DNA of 64,000 nucleotides. Source: Agrilactobacillus yilanensis. GTDB taxonomy: Bacteria > Bacillota > Bacilli > Lactobacillales > Lactobacillaceae. Positions 17,010 through 25,125 of the stretch are shown here, in pieces; the stretch's first letter is position 1, and each line of letters begins with the position of its first letter. Made by a program: the position numbers and the translations under genes. Below the pieces are notes generated by a model. That model was given only the letters and a program-made list of their open reading frames with translations, ran no database searches and had not been told where the DNA came from. The stretch spans positions 1-64,000 of the forward strand of contig NZ_RHOY01000004.1 of the NCBI RefSeq assembly GCF_003946725.1. Reading direction: 5' to 3'.

Positions 17010-18160
17010 AACCCAAAATTCCTCCTAAATGTTGTAAATCCCTTAACAAGTTCTGGTATTGCTTGACGATAAATCCGACCAGAGAAGGCTTCTTGCGGCA
17101 ATGGTATAAACCGCGCTTTGGGTGGACAGATTGGTTGGTAAAGTGGATCTGCAATAATTGTTGTTGCTTGCTGCAAATACGGTTTTAATTCCGCTTCATC
17201 CCGGGCTTTGATACACCCTGCTGTCAGTAACTCAGGAAATGTATCCACCGGACAAAGCACCGTGGCTTTAAAATCTGTTGTCGCTGCCAATGCCTTGGCT
17301 AAAGAAAGTGCCGCAACGCTTTCCCCAATAATAACCGTATCTGAAGCGGGTACTGCTTGACAAAAAATTCGATTCTGATGATCTTGACTCGTTTGGATTA
17401 ACATTGCTGCCAACTGCTGTGCCATTGCTGGACCATAAGGTAAGCCCACCACATAGGGGATCTCAAACTTTTGAGCCAGCACCTTAGCTGCCGCCAAACC
17501 GGTGGCTGAAACAACCAAGTTCACCTTAGCGCCAGCGGCTTGTTTGATATTGCTTAACGTCTCTCCCATAGCCCAGCTGGATTGAACCGTTAAACCTTGC
17601 GCCTGCAACACAGCTTTTAAAGCTTGATCTGCCCCATTGATCGAAAAATCCAATGGCGTCACCCCTAAAATATTCACCGTCACGGCTTGTGTTTTAGGGA
17701 CTTGTGGCAAAACAAATTTCTTAGCTAGCCCTTCAAACGCCATCCCAGCGCCGGAAACGTAAGATGCCATCCCCGTAGCATTAAAGCCCATCGTTGGTAT
17801 TTTTGTCAGCTGTTCAATTTCCCGGGCAATCGCTGGAAAATCTACGGCGGTCACCGTTGGAATTGGTGAGCCCACTAAGGCAATAAATGCCGGCTGGAAC
17901 TTTTGCGCCGCAGCCACCGTATCTTCAATTAGCCGTTGGTCATCCCCTAAAACAGCTTCCATCTCAGTTAAACCAGAAACAAAAACCAAACTCTCTTGGG
18001 TATACCACCGGGGTTCATCAAACGCGCTATATGTGGCGTTGCATCCGGCAGCATCATGCATCACAATCAAACCGCCCAGCTCATACAGCGCCGAACAAAC
18101 CCCGGACGTGTCCCCGGTATAACTGGGAATAATCTGTGCCGTTTGTTTCATAGCAAACAC
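17006..18160 (-). CDS. Nitrogenase component 1-like protein (NifD/NifK superfamily), shorter subunit
   Basis: A 384-residue protein with the three-lobed fold of nitrogenase component 1. The N-terminal GVCSALYELGG (C22) and HDAAGCNATY (C40) match the first two cluster-ligand cysteines of NifD-type proteins. The position of the third reads ALVGSPIPTV, with Ser98 instead of Cys. FVSGLTEMEAVLGDDQRLIEDT near residue 60 matches the conserved stretch after the second ligand in the superfamily. It is translated from GTG 18160 and overlaps the preceding gene by 13 nt. It presumably pairs with the 442-residue relative upstream. No NifH-like reductase is in the window. It is not a dinitrogenase: it is too short and lacks FeMo-cofactor context. 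Its reaction is unknown. Confidence 0.8.
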   Translation of the reverse strand: MFAMKQTAQIIPSYTGDTSGVCSALYELGGLIVMHDAAGCNATYSAFDEPRWYTQESLVFVSGLTEMEAVLGDDQRLIEDTVAAAQKFQPAFIALVGSPIPTVTAVDFPAIAREIEQLTKIPTMGFNATGMASYVSGAGMAFEGLAKKFVLPQVPKTQAVTVNILGVTPLDFSINGADQALKAVLQAQGLTVQSSWAMGETLSNIKQAAGAKVNLVVSATGLAAAKVLAQKFEIPYVVGLPYGPAMAQQLAAMLIQTSQDHQNRIFCQAVPASDTVIIGESVAALSLAKALAATTDFKATVLCPVDTFPELLTAGCIKARDEAELKPYLQQATTIIADPLYQPICPPKARFIPLPQEAFSGRIYRQAIPELVKGFTTFRRNFGL

Positions 18161-19476
18161 TCACACCCCCGCTGATTAATTTGATTCAAAAGTTCAGGTG
18201 CTTTTGGTTCCAAAAAGGCTGTCTGCAGTAACGCCATCAAATGCACGATTCCGTCAAAACCGTATAAGCCAGCACCTTCAATTAAGTTGACAAAATAGCG
18301 TGTTCCGGTGAAATAAGCAGCTTCCGTACCAATGGCTAAAGTCTTACCCGAACTTTCTTTTGGTAAAACCCGCATTTGAACTTGGCTGGTGGGATAAAGC
18401 TGTAAGTTCGGCGCTAGTTTTTGTAATGCTAGAAAATCTGCTTTTTCAGTGGGGATAAAACTATCTGCGAAAATCTTAGTCACATTAAACCCATGCTCGA
18501 TTAACAATCGCGCTAAACTCAAGGGATACACACATGCCGAAAAACTGATGGCAATCGGTGTTGCCCCAATTACTTTTTTCGCGGCTTTTAAGGCAGCTTC
18601 ACAAGCCGCAATTGCTGGCGCTGGATCTTCACGAGGTAAATCCAAAGCATCACTCAAGCGTTTTAAGTTTTCCGTAATAGTTTCATAGCAAAATGTTAAC
18701 GGTAAAAATAAATGTGGTTGCTCTAGTTTGTCTGCTAATAACGTCCCCGCACTTTGAGCCATCGGCAATGTGGTAATGTTCAAACTGCTGGCCGCCAAAG
18801 TTTGATATTGGGCATATGTTTCACACCGAGGCACCTCTTTAACCGTATAGCCATGGTGTTGCAACAATTGATATAAATCATTGTGGGGATCCATGGGAAA
18901 ACGATTGCCAATAATGTTCACTTGTCGCGCCACTTTTGGTCTAGGGGTTAACAAACTATACAACTGGCGTCGCATCATTTGTTCTGGATTTAGACCGCTT
19001 TTGCGCATGATCGGATTCATATAACAATCGGTAAATTGAATCTCCGGATAACGCTGCCGCAAAGTTTGGTAAACAACCTCTAAATCCGTGCCGACGAAAT
19101 GATGAATACAATTTGTAAAAACTAAAACAGCCGGTGGTTTTTCTGCCAAATGATCAATAATCTCCCCGACACCATCAATGGTCAGCCGTTCCATGTCCCC
19201 TGAAATAACGTCTTGTTCCCGAACAGCCACCGTAGAAAAACGCTGAGATAACTTCATTTCAGCCGCCACCAGCACAACGCCCCGCAAACAATTTTGCGGA
19301 CAAACAAAGATTAAGTGGGCTTCAGGCAGTAATAGCCCGGTCTGAACTAACGGCCAACCCCCACAAGATAACACAGAATAAGACAGCCCATCGGCGAACG
19401 GTTGGGGAAATTGAGCTGATTTTAGTGTTACTGCTGGGGATGTTGGCATTGCTGTATGCCCCAATGGTTTTAACAT
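18148..19476 (-). CDS. Nitrogenase component 1-like protein, longer subunit
   Basis: A 442-residue member of the same superfamily. Cysteines C38 (LSCGGWP), C59 and C63 (FVCPQNC) and C123 (FTNCIHHFVGTDLE) occupy the NifK-like positions where P-cluster-type ligands occur; the segment around C123 is the equivalent of the NifK sequence following its third ligand. This suggests an Fe-S cluster shared with the 384-residue partner. The C-terminus ends in CECLL. The gene is 25 nt downstream of the ABC ATPase gene. Known NifDK-like relatives act in tetrapyrrole reduction, coenzyme F430 synthesis and methylthio-alkane reduction, but nothing here assigns one of these roles. Confidence 0.78.
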   Translation of the reverse strand: MLKPLGHTAMPTSPAVTLKSAQFPQPFADGLSYSVLSCGGWPLVQTGLLLPEAHLIFVCPQNCLRGVVLVAAEMKLSQRFSTVAVREQDVISGDMERLTIDGVGEIIDHLAEKPPAVLVFTNCIHHFVGTDLEVVYQTLRQRYPEIQFTDCYMNPIMRKSGLNPEQMMRRQLYSLLTPRPKVARQVNIIGNRFPMDPHNDLYQLLQHHGYTVKEVPRCETYAQYQTLAASSLNITTLPMAQSAGTLLADKLEQPHLFLPLTFCYETITENLKRLSDALDLPREDPAPAIAACEAALKAAKKVIGATPIAISFSACVYPLSLARLLIEHGFNVTKIFADSFIPTEKADFLALQKLAPNLQLYPTSQVQMRVLPKESSGKTLAIGTEAAYFTGTRYFVNLIEGAGLYGFDGIVHLMALLQTAFLEPKAPELLNQINQRGCECLL

Positions 19477-19501
19477 AATTTGGCCTCACAATCTATTGCA
19501 G

Positions 19502-20590
19502 TTAACCGACAGGGACAACTTTTTTAGCCACCGTTGTCTTAACATTGACATCCGGTAAAATATCAATTTGGTGTGTTAATGCCGTTATTTTTTCAATCGG
19601 TGCGTCCAAAGTAATATTAATAATTGAAACACCGCCTTGCACATAGGGTAAGCCCATTCGACCGACAATATAGTCCCGATAATTATGTAGCAAAGCGTTA
19701 ATTTTCTCACTTAGCGCTGGATCCGATACAATAATCGAAATCGTCGCAATTTGTGTGATATGTGACGGTTTGGCCTTTTCGCAAACACCATTTTTTTCAG
19801 TAACCCGTAACGGCATCACACTTTGATAAATCTGACCGGGTGTCTCAATTTCACCAATAACCGCTTCCACCCCAAAGGCTTCTTCAATATTTGATTCTGT
19901 GACCACCTCGGTTGTATCCCCAAAAATTGAATCGCCGCCTTTTTGTAAAATCAACGATTGTGACGCTCGCATCAACGCATGATTGGGATAATGCGTGTTA
20001 AAAATACAACAGATACCTTCATTGGCTAACTTCGTCATCGTATCTAAAACAATCAGCTGATTTTTGAAATCAAGATTAGATTCCGGTTCATCCAAAATCA
20101 GTAATTGGGGTTGTGCCGCCATGGCCCGGGCAATCAAGACCATTTGTAATTCCCCACCACTGATCTCACTGCAGTTTTTATAAAGCAAGCGCTGAATACC
20201 AAGTTCTTCAACTAAGTCTGCGACTAACTGCCGTTCTTTTTCACCTGGTGTGGCAAACAGACCAATACGGCTTGTGCAACCTAAAAGAATCATATCTTCC
20301 ACGGTCAATGACGCAAACGCCCCCCGAGCCTGGGGAACATATGAAACTTGCTGCCAAAGTTTTTTACTGCTCATTTTGGCAATTTCTTGACCATTTAGGG
20401 TACTGGTACCGCCATCCCACTTCAACAACCCCATAATACAGCGGAGTAATGTGGTTTTCCCGGCACCATTTGGCCCTAAAATCGCAATCAGCTGCCCTGA
20501 AGCTGCATGAAAATCCAACTGCTTAATAACCGGCGTGCCTGATACATAAGAAAAACTGCCATTTTCTACATCTAAGTTCATAGTTGCCAA
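19502..20590 (-). CDS. ABC ATPase fused to a TM1266-like domain
   Basis: A 362-residue, two-part protein. Residues 1-250 form a FecE/BtuD-type ATPase: Walker A GPNGAGKTT near 39, signature ISGGELQMVL near 143, Walker B LLILDEPESN near 165. Residues about 275-357 are a TM1266-like ferredoxin-fold domain, the family once named putative iron-only hydrogenase system regulator, with HNYRDYIVGRMGLPY. That segment closely matches HEYRDHIIGRMGIPY in the free-standing protein at 21621-21875. The fusion suggests that importer activity is tuned by a small ligand or by the free domain. The start overlaps the permease stop by 13 nt. Confidence 0.87.
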   Translation of the reverse strand: MATMNLDVENGSFSYVSGTPVIKQLDFHAASGQLIAILGPNGAGKTTLLRCIMGLLKWDGGTSTLNGQEIAKMSSKKLWQQVSYVPQARGAFASLTVEDMILLGCTSRIGLFATPGEKERQLVADLVEELGIQRLLYKNCSEISGGELQMVLIARAMAAQPQLLILDEPESNLDFKNQLIVLDTMTKLANEGICCIFNTHYPNHALMRASQSLILQKGGDSIFGDTTEVVTESNIEEAFGVEAVIGEIETPGQIYQSVMPLRVTEKNGVCEKAKPSHITQIATISIIVSDPALSEKINALLHNYRDYIVGRMGLPYVQGGVSIINITLDAPIEKITALTHQIDILPDVNVKTTVAKKVVPVG

Positions 20591-21621
20591 CCTCCAGTGC
20601 GCCGCATCAAATAAATAAAGAATGGGGCGCCAATGATTGCTGTCAAAATTGAGATCGGAAATTCAGCCGCCGACAAACTTCTAGCTGCTGTGTCCACAAT
20701 AATCAAAAATGAGCCCCCAGCCAAAATAGAAGCTGGTAATAAAGCGGTGTGATTATTCCCAAATTTCATCCGGCACATATGGGGAATTAATAACCCCACC
20801 CAACCGACTTGACCACACATGGAGATCACGGAACCAGTGATTAACGTGGCACATAAAATCGTAACGATACGTAAAGCTTTAATATTAACCCCAGTGGTTC
20901 TGGCCTCTTCTTCACTTAATGGCAATAAATTTAAACGCCAACGTAGCAGCAATAAAATCAACATACCTAAAAGAATAGGTGGAGCCCCTAGAAATAATGA
21001 ATTATAACTGGCGGAGTCTAAACTCCCCATCAGCCAATAAGTAATCGCTGGCAGCTGGCTTTCTGTATCCGCCGAAAACTTCACCAACGACACTAATGCC
21101 GTGAATAAAGATCCAATCATAATCCCCGCTAACACGATACTGTTCAAGTTTCGCTGTCGCTTCCCAGTACCGGCCAATGCGGTCAATGCTAACGCCAATA
21201 AACCAAAGAGCAATGAAGTCGCTTGGACGCCTAACATCTTAAAACCAAAAAGTAAGGATAATGCGGCCCCAAATGAAGCCCCCGAAGCCACACCTAATGT
21301 ATCCGGTGTCGCCAATGGGTTAGAGAACAGACTCTGAAAAGCACAGCCCGCTGCTGAAAGACCAGCACCAGCAACTAAAGCTAAAATAATTCTCGGCAAA
21401 CGCATACTCCAAAGTACCGTGGTAATTTGCGGTGAAACCGTCACAGCACCCGTAAATTTATCTGTAATCGCATGGATCACATCCATTGGTGCCATAGCAT
21501 AACGCCCCACGCACAAAGAAAAAACGGCGGCTGCTAAAGGTAGTACGGCAAAAAGAATTTTCCAGCCAATCGCCACACTGGAACCGGATTTGAGCCGTTC
21601 CCGTTCTACCGGCGCTGTCAT
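20578..21621 (-). CDS. FecCD-type ABC permease
   Basis: A 347-residue inner-membrane permease of the iron-siderophore/cobalamin class, with about ten helices. RLPRIILALVAGAGLSAAGCAFQSLFSNPLATPDTLGV near residue 75 and GQVGWVGLLIPHMCRM near 265 are family hallmarks; the latter contacts the ATPase. It is a single permease gene, so the importer is probably a homodimer. It starts at the last base of the TM1266-like gene and overlaps the ATPase gene. Confidence 0.9.
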   Translation of the reverse strand: MTAPVERERLKSGSSVAIGWKILFAVLPLAAAVFSLCVGRYAMAPMDVIHAITDKFTGAVTVSPQITTVLWSMRLPRIILALVAGAGLSAAGCAFQSLFSNPLATPDTLGVASGASFGAALSLLFGFKMLGVQATSLLFGLLALALTALAGTGKRQRNLNSIVLAGIMIGSLFTALVSLVKFSADTESQLPAITYWLMGSLDSASYNSLFLGAPPILLGMLILLLLRWRLNLLPLSEEEARTTGVNIKALRIVTILCATLITGSVISMCGQVGWVGLLIPHMCRMKFGNNHTALLPASILAGGSFLIIVDTAARSLSAAEFPISILTAIIGAPFFIYLMRRTGGWQL

Positions 21622-21875
21622 TAGTCACTCACAACATTAGAATAAGCTGTCTTAGCGCTGACACCATCTAACTTTCCAATCTTGCCTGAAAGTGCACTAA
21701 TATCTTCTTGTGTCGCATCCATCGCCACACTGATGATATTTAAACTCCGTTGACGATAAGGAATCCCCATCCGACCAATAATATGATCCCGATACTCATG
21801 CAAAATCTCATTCAATTTTGGTACTGAGCCAGTGTTCTCCACAATGATGCCAATAACTGCAATTCTTGTTTCCAT
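21621..21875 (-). CDS. TM1266-like small protein (iron-only hydrogenase system regulator family)
   Basis: An 84-residue protein of the TM1266 family, a small alpha/beta ferredoxin-like (ACT/NikR-C-like) fold named from its repeated occurrence beside [FeFe]-hydrogenase maturation genes. Its core HEYRDHIIGRMGIPYRQR is nearly the same as the C-terminal domain of the ABC ATPase two genes downstream, so the two are paralogues. It is the first gene of the operon, with AAGGAAGGG as ribosome site, and lies just after a hairpin in the leader (21911-21938). Ligand and target are unknown. Confidence 0.85.
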   Translation of the reverse strand: METRIAVIGIIVENTGSVPKLNEILHEYRDHIIGRMGIPYRQRSLNIISVAMDATQEDISALSGKIGKLDGVSAKTAYSNVVSD

Positions 21876-21904
21876 AAATAAAAACCTACCCTTCCTTTAA
21901 TAAA

Positions 21905-21938
21905 AATAAAAATGATAACATCCGGAAGATGCTATCAT
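21905..21938 (-). terminator. Leader hairpin, possible attenuator
   Basis: On the minus strand ATGATAGCATC and GATGTTATCAT form an 11-bp stem (one G-U pair), followed by TTTTTATTTTT and then the ribosome site of the first operon gene. The position between promoter and gene suggests attenuation or mRNA processing rather than the end of another gene; no ligand-binding domain is recognisable. Confidence 0.45.
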
Positions 21939-22009
21939 TCAATACCCTAAATAAGCGTGTGTTGGATTGATGACGTCTTTCATCTCAAATGTTTTTCGAT
22001 GTCAGTACA

Positions 22010-22045
22010 AGTGAAATATATCACACATAGCACATTTTTTCAATA
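22010..22045 (-). promoter_or_regulatory. Operon promoter region with CRP/FNR-like palindrome
   Basis: On the minus strand TTGAAA (-35, 22039-22044) is followed 17 nt later by TATATT (-10). The -10 is embedded in TGTGATATATTTCACT (22010-22025), which fits the TGTGA-N6-TCACA pattern of CRP/FNR-family sites except for the last base. ACATAGCACATTTTTTCAAT (22025-22044, plus-strand text) recurs upstream of the hydrogenase operon at 45747. Confidence 0.5.
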
Positions 22046-22184
22046 TTTTGCATTTATTTTTATTGATCTTTTTTGATGCTTAGCCCTTGACATGTACGCT
22101 TTTTTATTATCAACGGCCTGTTATTTTGATAATTTTAACCAAACTAAAATTCGTGAAAACTGAAATGGTTTATTTCAAATTTGC

Positions 22185-22754
22185 TCAAATTTGCAGCGTA
22201 AATAAACGCAAAGTTGCTTTATTTTTTAAGATATCGCTGTTTTTTAAAATGATGCTTGTCCTAACATCACCGCGCACTTTTAAAACGGCAACACTTTGCG
22301 TGCACCTTTCTTTAATATTTTCTTTAAAGTTATTGTCTTGTAAAGGTCTAGTACTAGTAAGTACTTTAGTGCTACCAGTTGCGTTACTGGTTGGGGTCCG
22401 AGTTGGCGCACTACTAGGTGTCTGGGTTACAGCACTTGCTGCCTGCTGAATAACCGAATCGGTGTGGTAAAGTGGTTTGATTTTGTATTGCGGTTGTTGC
22501 TGACCTTCTTGTTCAGGGCTATAAATTAATAGGCCCATCTCAACCAATTCCTGCCTTACTGCTTTTAATTTTGATTTAGATAGGCCGGTAAATGCGATCA
22601 GTGCGGTATCTTTTAAAATAAAGGTGTCTTCTAATTTACCTTCATCGTAGGCATAATCTAATAATTCACGATACAAACTATCTTGCGCCATTGAGAGCGT
22701 CAGCTGTTCTCTTTTTAATTTGCGATATACCCGTCGCTGTTTAAAGTAATCCAT
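22185..22754 (-). CDS. Phage-type replication/DnaD-like protein, probably a remnant
   Basis: A 189-residue protein whose first 110 residues (FKQRRVYRKLKREQL, LYRELLDYAYDEGKLEDTF, LKAVRQELVEMGLLIY) look like the winged-helix N-terminal domain of replisome-organiser proteins found in Lactobacillus phages and integrative elements. A Ser/Thr/Pro linker follows, and the C-terminus has no recognisable DnaD domain. The ribosome site is weak. It stands alone in AT-rich accessory DNA, so it is probably a stranded mobile-element gene. Confidence 0.5.
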   Translation of the reverse strand: MDYFKQRRVYRKLKREQLTLSMAQDSLYRELLDYAYDEGKLEDTFILKDTALIAFTGLSKSKLKAVRQELVEMGLLIYSPEQEGQQQPQYKIKPLYHTDSVIQQAASAVTQTPSSAPTRTPTSNATGSTKVLTSTRPLQDNNFKENIKERCTQSVAVLKVRGDVRTSIILKNSDILKNKATLRLFTLQI

Positions 22755-22867
22755 CGTATCCGCCGTTCCAGTTTATTTTTTAGATAAGTTCAGTTATCTC
22801 CTATTATTAATAACAATTTAACAGGGGTAAAACGGAAATGGATTTTAGTTTTTTAACCTGTTATGCG

Positions 22868-23058
22868 ATAACTTTAGTTGGACTTTTGACAAGACATTCA
22901 ACTGCGATAAGATTGGGCATGCTGGTAAAGCTGTCGTAGGTAGTATCATTGGCATACTACTCTACCAGTTGGATTACTTATAACAGCTATCGGTACCACT
23001 TTTGGTGGTCGATCCAAAAATGTTTCCACAGCGTCTTTAGCAGTACAAAAAATTTAAA
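22868..23058 (+). pseudogene. Frameshifted remnant of a small membrane-type protein
   Basis: Two overlapping frames carry parts of one apparent protein. The first reads KIGHAGKAVVGSIIGILLYQ before a stop. The next frame continues with LLITAIGTTFGGRSKNVS up to a stop near 23058. Small-residue-rich hydrophobic text switching frame at about 22965 suggests one frameshift in a dead gene. I do not recognise the family. The rest of 22755-23400 shows no other gene. Confidence 0.3.
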
Positions 23059-23401
23059 TTTAAGAACTCACAAAATTATTGTTAACACCGATAAAAAACG
23101 CTTAAACAGCTTTTTAAATTCTCAATTTTGTAGGAACTATCAAACTAGTCATGCCTGTGATCTCTGTAGACTACATAAACTCAGTAGAACCGGCTAGACA
23201 ACATCCATCAGCTTCTACTATCGGTTTTAGATCAGCAAAACATAAAAAAATAAAAAGCCTCACTTTTCGCTAGCAGAATGAGATCTATCATTCCTTTATA
23301 AATTTACTTACTATGTCAATCTTATCTATTATTATTTTATTACTCCCTATCATCAATTTTCATGGTAAGCGTCCAAGTTCAGAATCGATAATACGGCTTA
23401 A

Positions 23402-23436
23402 AAAAGATACCCTCTAATATTTAGAGGGTATCTTTT
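23402..23436. terminator. Bidirectional terminator
   Basis: AAAGATACCCTCTAAAT-type arms: GATACCCTCTAA pairs with TTAGAGGGTATC with A and T runs on the two sides. It separates the remnant region from the oxidoreductase operon end. Confidence 0.75.
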
Positions 23437-23596
23437 ATGATCATTTCAGACTATTAGGATGTGCCTTTATTTATAAATTGTTTAACCCTTAGTGACCTTT
23501 TGATAAGGGGGATACAGCAATTAACTACAGAATTTTTGTTTATTTATTCAATAAAGTACATCTCTAATTTTCAAAAGCGCTCTTAATATGTTTATA

Positions 23597-24277
23597 TTAA
23601 TTTTTTACAGGTGATACTTTAGAAACAATAACTTTGTTGAAGAATTTAACCATATTACCAATTGTAAATACTGCAATAATTGTTCCCCAACCAATACTTG
23701 GTCCTATTAATTTTCCTAAATTTCCGGTCACCAATCCTATAATCACTGCGATAACTACCATAAGCGCATCACCCCAGTATTTCAAAGTACCATAATCTCT
23801 TGGAATAACTGTTGTAAGTGCCATTAATATACCATCAGGCGGATTGACAATAATATTAGCGTGGACCATCATAGTTACACCCGCAGCAGTACAAAATAAA
23901 GCAAGTACTAATATGATTATTTTTAACCAAATATTATCTGGATCTAAATTGCCAAATATATGGATACCCCACATGTCGACAATTCTTCCAAATATAAAAG
24001 TAAATGGAAATTGTACTATTACCTGCCAACTAAACTTCCTATAGATAAATAATTCTAACACAACAAATATTGCATATATAATATTAACCCAAACGCCCAA
24101 TGTCCATCCAGAAATTAAAGAACAAGATTGTGGTACCGAGACTAATGCACTAACACCCATATGACTTTTTGCAAAAAATGAAGTTCCCAATGCTAAAACA
24201 AACATACCTATAATCCATACAACAATTCTAGTTGACATTTTTTCTTTTGGCATATTTTCTGATTTTTCTTTAGTCAT
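23597..24277 (-). CDS. YczE/YitT-type integral membrane protein
   Basis: A 226-residue membrane protein with five or six helices. FVLALGTSFFAKSHMGVSALVSVPQ, then NPPDGILMALTTVIPRDYGTLKYW and GPSIGWGTIIAVFTIGNMV, place it in the YczE/YyaS/YitT-like group, which has no proven substrate. In-frame start alternatives exist in the first 14 residues; the first ATG follows AGGAGG. It is the last gene of the LacI-controlled operon and could move the substrate or product of the oxidoreductases; that is inference. Confidence 0.7.
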   Translation of the reverse strand: MTKEKSENMPKEKMSTRIVVWIIGMFVLALGTSFFAKSHMGVSALVSVPQSCSLISGWTLGVWVNIIYAIFVVLELFIYRKFSWQVIVQFPFTFIFGRIVDMWGIHIFGNLDPDNIWLKIIILVLALFCTAAGVTMMVHANIIVNPPDGILMALTTVIPRDYGTLKYWGDALMVVIAVIIGLVTGNLGKLIGPSIGWGTIIAVFTIGNMVKFFNKVIVSKVSPVKN

Positions 24278-24328
24278 TAATATATCCTCCTGGTAGCACA
24301 GCTCACTAATTCACAATATATTCCTTAA

Positions 24329-25102
24329 TTAAAGACGTCTGATATGAAAGCCACCGTCAGCATTAACTACCTGCCCCGTTGAAAAATCGAAAAGTCCACT
24401 AGCCATTGCAATAACACATTTTGCAACATCCTCTGGTTGTCCAAATCTTTTGGTAGGTGTCAAACCATTTTTGATAAGATCTTCATATTTTTCATGAACT
24501 TTTGAAGTCATATCTGTTTCTATAATTCCGGGTCTTATTTCAAAAACGGGAATGTTATATTCAGACAATCTATCAGCAAATAATTTAGTAGTCATCGAAA
24601 TTGCCGCTTTAGAAATGCAATATTCCCCTCTATTAACTGAAGATGTATAAGCTGACATAGAAGAAATATTTATAATTCTTGGCTGAAAGTCTTCTAAATT
24701 TTTTTGTAGCATCTGAATCATTAATTTAGAACAGGATTGACACATAAAAAAGGTAGAGCGCGCATTTGTATCCATCACATAGTCGTAACTTTCTTCCGTA
24801 GTTTCCAGAATATCGAGCCTAACTTTGGGTGCTACACCTGCATCATTTACTAGTAAATCAATTCTTTCAAAACTATTAACTATTGTTTCAAAGAACTTTT
24901 CTCGATCTTTATTGCTCGATATATCACAAGGAATATAACAAAAATCTTGGTTTATTTTAAACATCTCCGCTTTAGCATCATCAGCCTCTTCAGAGCGGGC
25001 TACCATGACCACATAATAGCCTTTTTTCAATAATTCTTTTGAAATACCTAGTCCAATACCACGTCTTGCGCCCGTTACTACCGCAATCTTTTTCATCCTC
25101 AA
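24329..25102 (-). CDS. Short-chain dehydrogenase/reductase
   Basis: A 257-residue NAD(P)-dependent SDR. It has the cofactor motif TGARRGIGLG near residue 10, NDAGV near 88 (a variant of NNAG), catalytic Ser in INISSMSAY, and YCISK with catalytic Tyr and Lys near 160. Family members oxidise or reduce alcohol/ketone groups on steroids, sugars or acyl chains. It lies third in the LacI-controlled operon, between the Old-Yellow-type enzyme and the membrane protein, so it may act on the same compound as the two flavoenzymes. Confidence 0.85.
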   Translation of the reverse strand: MRMKKIAVVTGARRGIGLGISKELLKKGYYVVMVARSEEADDAKAEMFKINQDFCYIPCDISSNKDREKFFETIVNSFERIDLLVNDAGVAPKVRLDILETTEESYDYVMDTNARSTFFMCQSCSKLMIQMLQKNLEDFQPRIINISSMSAYTSSVNRGEYCISKAAISMTTKLFADRLSEYNIPVFEIRPGIIETDMTSKVHEKYEDLIKNGLTPTKRFGQPEDVAKCVIAMASGLFDFSTGQVVNADGGFHIRRL

Positions 25103-25125
25103 ACCAACTTTCTTTTGTAATTATT

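Noticed and set aside
17006-19476. Nitrogen fixation genes
   Set aside because: The NifDK-like proteins are short, lack a NifH and cofactor-assembly genes, and sit in an iron-importer/hydF operon; dinitrogenase is not supported.
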